Assembly (NCBI GenBank): GCA_949316495.1
Contig: OX439003.1
Location: forward strand, 52,887,879-52,951,878
Direction: 5' to 3'
Length of the DNA stretch: 64,000 nt
Source of the DNA: Amphiduros pacificus
Taxonomy: Eukaryota > Annelida > Polychaeta > Phyllodocida > Hesionidae
Below are positions 21,401 to 34,000 of the stretch, one piece after another. The first letter of the stretch is position 1; each line of letters begins with the position of its first letter. Position numbers and translations under genes: made by a program. Under the pieces are notes generated by a model, which made no database searches, was not told the origin of the DNA, and saw only the letters and a list, made by a program, of their open reading frames with translations.

Positions 21401-23334
21401 TCTTGATAATGCATGCCTGCCTTGATAATGTCCACATGCCTGTCTTGATAATACCTGCCTGTCTTGATAATGTTTGCCTGCCTTGATAATGTCCACATGC
21501 CTGCCTTGATAATACCTGCCTGCCTTGAAATCTAAATGAAATATGTAAATACTTGATTCTTCTGAAGGGTAAACAATATTCTAATAATAAAATAATTCAA
21601 ATACAGTGGGAAATAGTTAATTTTGGCTCTACCACTCTGAGTAAATATGTCTTTTTCTCTTCCTGATATGAACAAGTATATGTCTAGGTGCCAATCTGGT
21701 TATAACAATGACATGTATGTCTTCTGGGTGATTAAACAGTTATTACCACAAAATGACAAAATTTATGACAATTCTAAACTTATTCTTAATCAAATTTCCA
21801 CTGTAAATATTCACCTACTCGGTTATGGTTCTGCTCCAGACATGTTTATATCTTTATCTATAAGATGTTTTATTCAAAATTACTAAAAAATAAATTTTAC
21901 AACAGACTGGGAATTTTTATTATAATCATAAAAAAAGAAATATGATAGGTTAAGTGTCAACATCAAAAGTTACAACTACTACAAAAAACAGAACTGAAAT
22001 GAACAACTGAAGGTCAAAATGTCAATAAAAGAAGGATTATTACTATACTTGCTACTATCCTTATCTTAATGGAATAATATAGTAATACTATGATTTGTTG
22101 TCCTTCATGTTACTCTATCAGATGTGGAGGGGAGGCTATCAGCTCCTAGACTCAAAGCCAAGATTTATTAATGTAGTCACCAGTAATCATGATGCTTATC
22201 TATTTGGGTACTTATCGAAAGCTATTTTTAATGCCCTCTGCAAATGTGATTAATGTGCTCAAATTATAATAGCCTATTTGCCCTACCTGTTTATACCAAC
22301 AAGGCTGTCCTCTTCTTGTAGTTGACTGATCCATCACATCATCTGCCACCAACAAAAATGCCTGAAGCTGAAAAAAATACAAAACTAACATCTTATTCAG
22401 TGCCACAAAAGCTGTGAATGCACTTGTGACTCTCCCCATTCCACTTGTTTAATCCCCCATGCCTGTTCCTTACTCCAGTGTTTTACTCCAAAGTCAAATA
22501 TGTTAGATCTTATGGGGAAAATACATCACAACTACATATGATTTGCTTTCAAGTTCATATGCTCAGATTGGTGTTCTAGAAATTGACTTATATTCTATAC
22601 TTACAAGTAATCTGCTACAAAAAAATTACTGTATATTTATAAACATATATGGTTTTAGGAACATAATATTATATACAATAAGAAATCACTAATAACTCAC
22701 CCATTCTATACACCAGCCGACCACTCTGGCAATATTCAAGTTTTCTTCTGTAGGATCCTTGACTAAATATTTATAAGACTGAACCACTGTCAATCCCCTA
22801 TTCTTCTTACCGAAAGGAACATTATATTCTGATACCTACAAAAATGGTAATACATTTCTCATTTAATAGAAGATCTTCATTCCAAACATTTTTCATGAGA
22901 TGTAATATTTGTACACAAGTTTCTTTTTTTATTTTTATTTAAAAATATTCTGAAGAAAGAGATATTTCATGACAATTTTCAATAAGTTATGGCTCAACAT
23001 TATAATATATATATATATAATTTACCTTTTTAAACCATTTCACAGCTACTGAGATCTCATCATCCTTCAGACCATGTTTTGTGAGATTGTCCACTAATAC
23101 TGGAAATAATTCTTCAAATATTTCCAACTCAGTTGCAGGTTTGGGCTTTTTGCTTTCTGGAGATTCCGCCATTTTCAACTACCAAAATAATTATGCTATT
23201 AATAATTCTGTACCCCAGTAGCATAAAGATTTTGTCTAAGATGACAATATTAATGAATATTTTCTTTTTAAAGATTTAATACATACCTGGTTAAAATTTG
23301 CATTCATGGTTGACTGTTCAATAACAGTATCCAT
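18450..23334 (-). CDS. FDPS: farnesyl diphosphate synthase
   Basis: It joins DMAPP or GPP with IPP to make farnesyl diphosphate, the precursor for prenylation, dolichol, quinones and sesquiterpenoid hormones; probably cytosolic. The coding exons, listed high to low, are 23334-23287, 23178-23026, 22835-22701, 22367-22287, 20801-20667, 20535-20374, 19998-19921, 19419-19285 and 18650-18450. All have GT-AG borders and all joins are phase 0, giving 375 codons. The first Asp-rich motif is in LLVADDVMD followed by [10 protein letters not shown]; the second is [15 protein letters not shown], and the protein ends [21 protein letters not shown] and [12 protein letters not shown] are family signatures. 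A second possible start is the ATG at 23172, which skips the 16-codon first exon. One residue near the first motif differs from the vertebrate enzyme (Leu for the second Phe). The 1.5-kb intron 20802-22286 holds a minisatellite. Confidence 0.96.
18857..19179 (-). mobile_element. 323-bp non-autonomous element in FDPS intron
   Basis: Reverse-oriented copy of 14771-15093, again 323 bp, between CGTTAGGGGG and CAATCT. No matching target duplication flanks it here, unlike the other copy. It lies in the last FDPS intron. Confidence 0.85.
19578..19759. mobile_element. 182-bp foldback MITE in FDPS intron
   Basis: The left end CAGTGATGAAAGTC and the inverted right end CAGTGACGAAAGTC continue into a second inverted block (TTCAGGAAAAAACCTGAA against TTCAGGAAATAACCTGAA). 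Both sides are flanked by ATGAAC (19572-19577 and 19760-19765). No coding capacity. The CAGTG start is hAT-like, but a 6-bp duplication is not the usual 8. Confidence 0.75.
20830..21530 (-). repeat. GCCTGCCTTGATAAT minisatellite in FDPS intron
   Basis: A tandem array of units built from GCCTGCCTTGATAATGTCT with varying numbers of GCCT steps, so unit length wanders between about 12 and 27 bases. The long reverse open frames (repeats of [12 protein letters not shown]) are a by-product. It lies in the intron between FDPS coding exons 4 and 5, just past the 5' end of exon 5. Confidence 0.93.
21531..22286. other. remainder of FDPS intron 4
   Basis: AT-rich intron sequence without a recognisable element or exon. 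Confidence 0.5.
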
Positions 23335-25114
23335 ACTATTTGTTAATAAAATGAAAATATTTTGCAGTGACCAATACCAGTATTTAAAATTCTGATTTCT
23401 AATAAATGAGTGGCTTCGCTGAGGTGAGGGACTATATGTGTGTGAAGGACTGAATATTAACCTATTGCCCTCAGGCTCAGGTGATGAGTTGTCACAGAGT
23501 GGTCCGATCCAGATCTATTCTGGTCTTGGTGATTCGCCACACTCGCAACTAATACATATGCATGACCAGGGATGTATGATGGCATCATCAAAGTCCTTTC
23601 TTGTAATTACATAACCCATTGTCTGGACACAGAATGTGGGAAATGTTAATGTCAAAACTTTAAATAAGTATTAAATAAGTTTTCACATTAATAAATGGTT
23701 TTCTCTGTATGTTTTATTCATTTTTTAATGAAGACTTGTTAATTTTTTTTATGAGTTAAATCTGAATGAATTGAAAATCTTTATCATAGAGTGGATATCT
23801 GATCATCTGGCATATATAAAAGTATATAATTGATGTCTGTAAAACTGGTGTCCATCCAAAATAATAGCACTATTAAGAGGTGAGGTGGTACTGTGACCGT
23901 CCTTGGTGTCTTCATGTAATATCATGATTATCATCTCAGACCTTTGATAAATATTGTTTTATCCATTCATTCTATGCAAATATCTGAATCTTGTTTTACA
24001 TACGGTCCAATCTCGTGGAACAAACTAGCCAATGACAACACAGGTAGATGATGTGACTTGTCAGCTCATTGTCCTGACCTACATTTTATGGCATTGTTTA
24101 CCACTGCCACTGGCTGACCAGGAAAGTAAAGAAGAGTCCATGAACCGATCTCAGCCTGCCCCGATTTGATATCACCAACAAACACAATATATAGTTTTTA
24201 GTATCGATTCTGTGATGAAATCTTTGTGTTTATTGGCATTTTATTGTGAGAACCGATCAGAAATGTGACTCACCTTTCATTCCCAATGCCCAATTCTGAC
24301 GATGTTCCGCTCATCACATGTGTTGAAATATATGATACTTTATTAATTTGTCAAATAATGAAATTTAACTGATTTATTAAATACTGTAGTTGCTAGTTGT
24401 CACAAATATACGAATCTCTCGATATATGTATGAAATAATACAAATTCATCTCTGTAATTTCATGAAAATGATTTACATGAACGGAGCACAGAGAGGTATC
24501 AATCCAGTCTCATGTGAGGCAATGCACGAGGTGAAAACAGAAATGTAAATTCTAAAGGTGTGTTGCCTTATTAATTCGAACATGTATGGCACAAACAGAT
24601 GATAAGACATTCAGCAAGGCAATACTCCTAAAGAGAACATGAATTGTTGATGAACACAAGGACATAACACACGACTGGGTAAGATTTGTCAGATTTTGGA
24701 CATTGTCAAATTCATCGTATCAACAAACACATTTACTGAGTAGTATTTCACCTCTCGTCAAGCGCGATACGAAGGTGGCCGTGTCACCAAGTGGCCTGTG
24801 GATCAGAGTTGGTAGCTAAATATTCTCAAATCTTATCTCAAACCTGAGGTCAGTGCGGGGAATTGCCAATCTTAAACTTACAGGTTGCTGAGTACTTTCC
24901 GCTCGAGGTTTTAATATGATTAAGCTGTAAGGAGCATACACCTATTATCAGTCCATGTTGCCATGTTTTTGACATGTAGTTTCTGCTTACACCATCAGAT
25001 AGCGCTTTTTGTATAAGAAGTGTCATTGATTTGTGAGTGTGCGGTGGAGTAAGATGATTTTCTAGGATTTTGTCTTGGTATTTTGCAAACTTAAGCAAGC
25101 TTAATTTTTTTTGT
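23335..25114. promoter_or_regulatory. FDPS upstream region
   Basis: Sequence upstream of the FDPS start, expected to hold its 5' UTR and promoter. No TATA or other clear element can be placed by eye, and no gene is seen. Confidence 0.35.
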
Positions 25115-25186
25115 AACACGGATGGTTCCTTTTTTGACAACCATTGCCAACAGGCAATGGTTGTCAAAAAAGGAACTATCTGTGTT
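25115..25186. repeat. long hairpin: 34-bp arms, 4-base loop
   Basis: The left arm 25115-25148 and right arm 25153-25186 are inverted copies with two mismatches around the loop AACA. The inner part reads GACAACCATTGCC / GGCAATGGTTGTC. The sequence to its right resembles 16400-16560, so the hairpin belongs to a dispersed family. It may be the end of a foldback or Helitron-like element, but no Helitron ends were identified. Confidence 0.9.
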
Positions 25187-25990
25187 ATTCTGTGATCGGT
25201 ACGATCATGGGAAGTCTCTAATCATTTCCTGTGGTTTGTGATCTGTTTTTTTCTGTGGTCATTATTGTTCAAGCAACTTACGCCACTGTGGAGTGTTCGT
25301 CCGTGTGCATGCAAGATTCCGATTTGCGCATGCGCCCAGGCGTACGAATACTTCAATAAAAGAAGTAAATTTGGTGTAAATCGGACAATTATAAGTCAGA
25401 TGACATGCAAAAGTCTGATCGATGATTTGCGGTTAGCGCCTGAGCTATTATTGGGCAACTTACGTAATCGAGCCTGAAAAGGCACATCTTTGCATAAAGT
25501 TGTGCTAAAAAAATCGATCATATACCAAATTAAATAATTTTAAAAGATGAATCAAGATAATATTTCATTTTGTGTTTTTTTTTGGTTTATTTTAATTTTT
25601 GTTTTGTTTATTTTAATTTTTGTTTTGTTTATTTTAATTTTTGTTCTGTTTGTTGACAGTTTTGGTTAGTTTGTTATTTTTTTTCTCATCCGTGTTACAT
25701 GTGGATCACCACTTTTTCTTGTTTAAAATCAACACTTGTTTCCATAACTTGGCAAAAGTTATTGATTTTTTCATTAAATCTTTGCAAATAAGTTCCAAGA
25801 ATGTATGTATATTTTTACTATGACAGGCAGAATAATTTCCTCTGAAATTTGCCATGTAACTTCCCAAATGTCTCCTTGTAATTTGAGAACAATCAACAAC
25901 TTCAATCCCCCGCAAAATTTTGATTTGGCAGTAATTAGATGCAAAAAAAACGAGCACAAAGTTCATAAATGATTTAAAAAATTCTATCAA
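25187..25990. other. intergenic stretch
   Basis: No gene recognised. A TTTTAATTTTTGTTTTGTTTA unit repeats about three times near 25585-25650. Confidence 0.45.
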
Positions 25991-26374
25991 GACCAGCCAG
26001 AAATATTTAAACAGAGATTGGAAACAGCAGGTCTGCCACTAGGTGTCAGCGCGGTGCACCATGCAACTCCGACGTGCAACTGTTGTGGATCAGCGATAAA
26101 TAGCTTTGCATTTATTGCACAAATTCTTCCATTCTTGATGTCATTGATGTATGATTAGCATAGATATGTGAAAAGTATGTAATTCTCGTAATAATTTCTT
26201 GCAAAAAAGACATATTTATACAAGTCCACGTGTACATGAATCCGGATCCAGGTCCGTGTTATAGCCTATAGGTCTACATGTTATATTTACTGTGGTGACG
26301 GTGGCGCAAGATCTGTTCACCTGAGCGATAATGTAGAGCTTGTTTCCAATCTCTGTGTTAAATGTCTCTGGACC
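25991..26374. repeat. foldback element, about 384 bp
   Basis: The ends form an imperfect inverted repeat of about 35 bases with the perfect core CAGAGATTGGAAACA (left about 26012-26026, right about 26341-26355 in reverse). Just inside the left arm is a CTCF-like motif, CCACTAGGTGTCAGCGC (about 26038). No clear target duplication. It could be a MITE or a regulatory inverted repeat between FDPS and BDP1. Confidence 0.6.
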
Positions 26375-28006
26375 AACACTAACATCTCTGTGAACAAGGG
26401 GGTATGTACACTACAAACAGACAATACATCTCATTTTCAACCAATAATTATTTCACTAACAATACTCAACATTAGTCAAATATATGTTTGTACCTATATT
26501 GTACATGTATAAACTACTATAAAAATAAAATCAATCAATCATTATTAGAAATAAAGAATCTTTTATTACAGCGGTTAAAACCAGAAATTCCTTAGAAAAC
26601 ACATTTTTTCTGAGGAATTGTGAAATATCCAGGTTTGCCATGATGCCTTACACCAGACAATCTTTAAAAACTAAATGAATAATAATTAGTCCAAATATAC
26701 TTTGCTGTGCAATGTTTCCTTTTTATTGGTTGTTAACTTTAACTTGACAAAACGGTACAACATACAATGCACATTTATAACAGTAGATTTTTTTTTATAA
26801 GTATAGGACCTTGAAATATTTATTGTTTTGGAAATGGTACACTGATTCATGGTTTATTTATTTTTTATTTTTTTATTTTTGTTATCTGAAAGGCATTATT
26901 CAGCTTCTTATAAGTAACTAACATCTTAAATGTTTGGTGACATCAAAAAATATTTTATTACATTGTAACACTGTCAAGTGTACATTCAGACCTTAAATCA
27001 AATCAAATCCAACCCAACCCAATTATATCTTTCAAAAATATTCTTTCTTTATCTGCAGTTGATAAGCATTATGAATTAAGATTTCATTTGAAGTTAATTC
27101 GTAGTCATAATCTTTGCTAGGAGCATTACTGGAAATATCAAAATGTTATTTCCCATCTCAATATTTTTTCTCCATATATTTAAAATGTTGGTTGTCCAAA
27201 TTTAGTGTTTAACTATGTTTGAACATTATATTCACTATATTAATTTATTTGCTTTATATTTGTTTCATTAATATAAAGTTCCAATTTGGATAAGATTTCT
27301 GAATTATCCTAAATCAGTGTATACAGTTTGTAGAGTATTTCCCCCCCCCTACAACACGAGTATGTTAGGTGGCCATAAAATTTCAATGTATGTCCTTGTG
27401 CAAAAAAATTTGGATGTAGGACAAGGAGACCTTGAATTTTAATAAAACATAACCTGTAAATGCAGGTCAAAGGTTTGATTTTTCATGTTAAGTGACCTTG
27501 ATTGTGGCCAACCCGATAGCATTCGTCGATAAAATGTGACTGCTCCTGACAAAGGCAAAGTTTGAGATGTCTAAGTCATGATTCCAGTGAATGTTTCTTC
27601 AGAGGCCTCTATTTGCATTTATTTATACTTGGCATCTTTTTTAATCACAGAAGGTAAAGCAGTTTCAGGTCAGACCTAGAAAAAAAATCAAACTAAGGCG
27701 AGATTAAACTTTAGAAATCAGTCTGTATTAAGTTCATACAAATGTGTTCACCAAAATATGTAGAATTATAATTTTACCCACTCAACCTTCTCAAAAGATT
27801 GAACAGATAGGTACACTTTTCCTCATCTTTAACATTTTGCAATTACCTTTTCATTACCACAAAGTAATGCTTAATTTCTTAACCATTTTACAAGAGCAAT
27901 ATCAAATTATTCAAGACTATAAAAAAAATATAAGATTTTCCTAAGATTTTTATCAAATAATAAAATTGTTATTTCAAATTGTTGTATTTTCTTTGCCTTT
28001 TGCAGC
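26375..28006. other. BDP1 upstream / probable 5' UTR intron
   Basis: A strong acceptor (CTTTTGCAG) ends at 28005, one base before the BDP1 ATG. An upstream non-coding exon is therefore expected somewhere in this stretch or further left. I cannot place it. No other gene is seen. Confidence 0.5.
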
Positions 28007-31000
28007 ATGGCGGCAAGACGACCAAGGCTCAGTATTCGGCCAAATCTTGGTAAGAGAGGTAACAAAGATCCTGCAGTAAACAATGGAGATAAAAAGATCA
28101 TCACAGAAGAACAACCAGCCCAGGTCCAGACTGAACCTGGGCTGGTTGTACAAAAACAGGAGAAGGAAGAGGGGGAAAATAACATAAAATTAGAAACTAC
28201 CACCAAAAGTGTCGAGGAAAGTGCAGCAGCAGCACCGGTACCAAGAAGAAGACCGAGGTTAAACCTCCAGCCTCGGATTGCTCCGAGGGGCGGCACTAAA
28301 GCAGCCACACCCACTGCTGCTGATGGTAGCGAAGACAAACACAGCAGCAGACCAAGAACAAGAAGTATCAGTCAGCCTGAAAATGAAGAGAGTGAAGCAA
28401 AGGCCCCAGAAAGCACAGAAAGAATTAGGAGGAAAAGTGGTGCTGATCTCCAGCTTATAAGTCCTCCTTCCTCGCCCAGGAAGCGGAGACAGAGTGGGCA
28501 TATCCCCAGCATCTCAGCAAGCACAGATAAGTTGCCAGCAGTGGACACAGTTCAAACATCTCCAAAACAGGAGGCCACTAATAGCAAAGTTAAACCTACA
28601 CCAGTGTCAGAACAGGCAGGTCCAGAAGGCGAGGCCGTGCCATCACAAGCTGTGGTTAAACCTATTTCTCCTGCAGAAATCCAAACAGGTGATAGGAAGG
28701 AAAAACTAACTAGAGAGGACAGAAGTACAGTAAAGCCAGCTGTGAGAGTAAGGAGTAGATTTGCCAAGGCCAAGCCAAACCTGGCAGAAGCAGGCAGAGC
28801 TAGAATCAGGTAACAGTACACTTACTTCTAAAGGGTTCTATGCTTCATCTCAATGTTTGTCATATTTGTCTCGGCCTGATCTTGTTTATCTTTTTTTTGG
28901 GCTACTGTAATTCTTACTGCTTTAGTTTCAACATGTCTCTTGTGTCAATACAATTTGCATGCTGGCATAGATTTGTAGACACGACAGTTTGGTGACTACC
29001 ATTCTGTATATGAAGGAAATACATAAATATTTTTGCAACAAATGCACATACAGGGAAATCGAATCAGTTTGGGAATCTTGAGAATATTGGAAAAAGAATT
29101 ATGGATGTAACAGACTGATTGAAAGAAAATTTTATGTCCGTCAGCAGTTGTCACTGTTGTGAGCCAAGCTTGCATGTCTATAAAGTTCACTCATGCATGA
29201 AACACCAGGTGGCAGCAGGGCCTACTCAGACAGTGAGAATGATATTACAGTGAAACTGTAAACATGATTTTATTGCTCTCATTATGATAACTCTTTGCAA
29301 ATATCATTTATTATGCTTTGTCCTTTGAATCAAATTCTGCAAGATCATTTATATTTATGACAGAGTGGCATTCAAGTTGTTGATACTTGTAAACATCTCA
29401 AGCAAGGATTGATATATTGCAGACATACATCTGTATCCAGTGTTGACCATGAGGAGGAAGGAAAACATCGGTCAGCGCCTCTCAGGACAAGCCTCTCTGA
29501 ACACACTGAGGACAGGTAAACATCCATACACCATCATATTGATGTGGATTTTTATATTTTAAGCATTGCTATACTTCTTAATGGGGGGTAAACAAATGAA
29601 TTCTTTCTTTAATAAATAAATATATACCTTGACAAAATGTCAAGAAGTCAGTTATAGGTAAAAAGTCTACTGGCACTTTTCAGAAACTTAACCAAATTAA
29701 TTTATATGATATCTTTGTACCCATTTGGTAAAAAAATACACTTGTGTTTAATTTTGTATGAACAGAAAGAAAATAATGTTTTATTTAAAATGACTAACTA
29801 ATATAAAGCAGACCTTTTAACGTACATGATATTGTGTTGGCTATATTTGGTAATTTGCAATGGAGCTGAGTATGTAACATGTATGGTATCATACCTTTCA
29901 TTAATGGCAGTACCCCAGCAGAAGCTAAGAAGGATCACCCAGACCCAGTAATGGAGGAAGATGCCCTTACCCAGGCCAGGCAGCAGGTAGATACTGTGGA
30001 CCATGGACAGTCCAAACCACCACACAAACCTGCACCTGCTGAGAAAGGGCCTCTCAAAACATCACACAAAATGCACGAGAAAGAAGAAAAGGTATGTTTA
30101 TTTTTTTTAATCCTGGTGCCTTTTTTGCATTTATAAAAGATATTGCAATTATTGAATTATACATACAATATATGGTTGTACACACTGAGTTTTAGATATA
30201 AAATGATATGAAGATTAAATAACATAAAAAATGTGTTCTAATAAATTGTGGTTTTCAGGAGATGAAAAATCGGCGAAAGATGGTTTGGCTGGATAAACCA
30301 GTGGATCGTAGTCGATTAACCATGAAAGATCTTATCTATATGAATCCAAAAAGTAATCCCATGAAGTAAGTTCCCATTTCTTTTCCCATTATTAAAATAC
30401 ACATAAATATAGAATATAACTTAAAGAGTTATTAAATATGGAAATAAAGACTTATTAAATATGGAAAAAACAATATGGCTAAAATATGAGGTTTTGACAA
30501 ATTAACACTTATTCCAAATACTAAATTCCACTCCATGTAGTGCATCGATTTTTTTCAAGACCTCGTGTATCTTACATGGTAATTTAATAATATCAGTACT
30601 TAATTTTGAATGTTATGGGACAAAAGAAAATGATTTAAATATTTTGAAATGGTCATTTGCCTGTTCTGATACACTATTTGATACAAAGATGATGTGAGCT
30701 ATCAAGAACCACGCCAGTTTGTCACATAAATATCTTGGGAATGGAGAAATATCAATAAATCAGTGTGACAAGAAACTGTTATGTATGTTCTTATGCTATG
30801 TTAGTTTTCATATGTCAAAATTAAAATCTATATTATATTTACACTAAGGATACAAAATATAACAGATAAATTTGGACTATCAAGATTGCATCACCACTGA
30901 ATATGCCCAAGGGCAGGTTATGAAGCATCAGCAGACATCACCTTTTGCAAAACCTGATCTTCTCTTGGGTAAACTGCCTTAAATGGCAATGATGTTAGAA

Positions 31001-34000
31001 ATGACTCAGGTATATTGCCATGTGCATTTACTAATTGAAGCAAAATTCTAATTTTCAGAAAAAGTATTAATGAACCAGAAAAAATCAAAGCAACCAAAGA
31101 AGATAATAGTAAAAGTGATGAGGAGAAAAGGAAAGAATCTGATGAAGTTGCAGTAGACAGTGACCAAGAAGATATTGTAGAAGTGGACAAAGAGGAGACC
31201 CAAACAAAGGATCCCAAGGAGGAGAAAAGAAAAGCTGAGAAAGAAGAAGAAGAGGATGATGCTATGCCAGTGCCACAGGTGACAATAGGACCAGATGGCC
31301 AGATCATCATCAATGAAGCAAGGTAATTAAGATCATCATCAGTGAAGTAAGGTAATTAAGATCATCATCAGTAGAGGAAGGTAGTTAATATCATCATCAG
31401 TGAAGCAAGGTAATTAAGATCATCATCAGTAGAGGAAGGTAGTTAATATCATCATCAGTGAAGCAAGGTAATTAAGATTATCATCAATGAATCAAGGTAG
31501 TTAATATCATCATCAGTGGAGCAAGGTAATTAAGATCATCATCAGTGAAGCAAGGTAGTTAATATCATCATCAGTGAAGCAAGGTAATTAAGATCATCAT
31601 CAATGAAGCAAGGTAATTAAGATCATCATCAATGAAGCAAGGTAATTAAGATCATCATCAATGAAGCAAGGTAATTAAGATTATCATCAATGAATCATCA
31701 TCAGTGAAGCAAGGTAATTGAGATCATCATCAGTGAAGCATGGTAATTAAGATTATCAATGAAGCAAGGTAATTAATATCATCAATGAAGCAAGGTAATT
31801 AAGATCATCATCAGTGAAGCATGGTAATTAAGATTATCAATGAAGTGCGCCAATTAAGACCATCATCAATGAAGTGCGCCAATTAAGACCATCATCAATG
31901 AAGTGCGCTAATTAAGACCATCATCAATGAAGTGCACCAATTAAGACCATCATCAATGAAGTGCGCAAATTAAGACCATCATCAATGAAGTGCACTAATT
32001 AAGACCATCATCAATGAAGTACGCTAATTAAGACCATGATTATCCATCACCAACTAAGTTTATCACCAATTTGGAGTGAAGATACTGACACTGAGAAAAC
32101 TTTTGAACAAGACTTTCTCAGAGTGAGTATCTTCTCTCAGAATGGTGTACTTATCACTGTGTATTATTCTATTTGTGACAGCCTGGTAATTGACACTCCT
32201 AAGGAGCCTTCTACTACGGGTGACATGGAGATAGTGCACGAAAGAGAAGACACTCTATTCACAACAGGCTATGGCAGAAAATCACAAACCAAGTTGTGGA
32301 CAGAAAGAGGTAACGTCCCATGATGTTTAGCTTCCTACCTGCATGACCTTCAATGTATCGGATAATATTTGGATACCTAATTTCCTTGACCTTGGATGTA
32401 TAGCATTATCTTTGGAATATAATTAACAAACATTTGTTTAAATTAACTTGAAATGGTATTTGTTCAGTTTTTAATGTATAAAAACATTTCTATCAATTTA
32501 AGTGCTATAAAGTGTATTCATTGTTTTACAGAAACAAAGAAGTTTTATCTTGCACTGAGTGCTGTAGGAACTGACTTCTCCCTCATGTGCAAACTATTTC
32601 CCAACAGAAACAGGACTGAACTGAAGGTAAGCTCCCACCATTATGATTAAGTATGCTAACTTATATACCTGCTCATTGTGATGACATTGTTTTCACATTC
32701 ATTATTCTATTTTCAGAGAAAATTCAAGAGGGAAGAAAAAACAAACAAATATCTTATCGACAAAGCAATTCGTAAGTAGGATTTCATGATTTCACCTCTC
32801 CAAGAAATATGAATATATTAAATTTTAGGAATTTGTATTGTCATCACTATTTTTGAAACTGAGAATGATATCTGTTGTACACCAGGACCAACTGGTTTTA
32901 GAAAAATAGTGAATGCAATGTGCCATTTAGTTATTTGATTGCTATTATTAATGCTACATTGTATAAGATTCAGGGAAAGATGCTGTGCTGTGATTTGTAT
33001 CCCTTTTTTCAGAAATTTCAATTATATACATTCCAAATTACAATGTGTACTGTATTTCCTTACAGTGCATATATCAGGGGAGCTTGATTCAGGCAGGTTA
33101 TTTACTAACAAAAATCATTTTCTTTAGAGATAAGCAAATAACTGGCTGGAAGAATTGATCTATTTAACAATACCACTAACATTTTCTATTGAGTCCTAAT
33201 AACTTTTTAGATACCATACAATTTTTTTATGTTAGATATAATGACATTATTTCAAGGTTATTATTAATTTTTAACAATTTACCCAGTTATCTTTAAGCTA
33301 TGTTGACTATGTCTATGTGAGCATAGCTTTTGCAGTGAGAGGGGGATATTCTATTATATTCTCCTCTAAAACTACTGGTTGCAGTTCTTAGTAGGAAAGA
33401 TGTTGTATTTTTAGAGGACCAATTCTATCTATTTCTACCAATTCTATCTTTTTTCCAATGGACTCAGATCTTTTTCCATTTTGTTTTGATTTTTTATCAA
33501 AAATTTAATAGCTATCACTAAGTAGTCAAAGGGGTTGACATTTTGAATAGCATTACAAATATTAGCCGATGAGAATTGAGATAAACAAGTTGGGGCCAAA
33601 TGTAATGTGTAACATGCATCTTGATTGGTCAGAATTATCATCTGCTCAAATCTGCTCATGAAAAAGATTTAAAATATCATATATGAAGCAATATGCGAAA
33701 AATGTTCACAAACATTACAAAAAAGCTCAGTATAGCTCTAAGGCCAGTGACCTATGTTTGAAATATTAGAAAAAGTGATGATTAAGAATTGGTAAGAAAA
33801 AGTCAATTTTAAGGTGTTGTTCTCGTGTATTCTGTATTTGAGATGTTTAGTATTGAACTTAGATGGCAAGTGTTTTTATCTGTCCATGATGTTAATGACT
33901 GAGGCCTTGCTAGAAGTTGTGATCAAACATTTTGCAGGTGAGCGCATTCAGTTTGACCAAGATTTCTTTGACGAGTTGGCTGCTCTGGACACGGAAGCTG

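Noticed and set aside
33814-33937. Alternative BDP1 start within intron 8
   Set aside because: The open frame runs in from an intron; a proper acceptor at 33936-33937 joins the preceding exon in phase.
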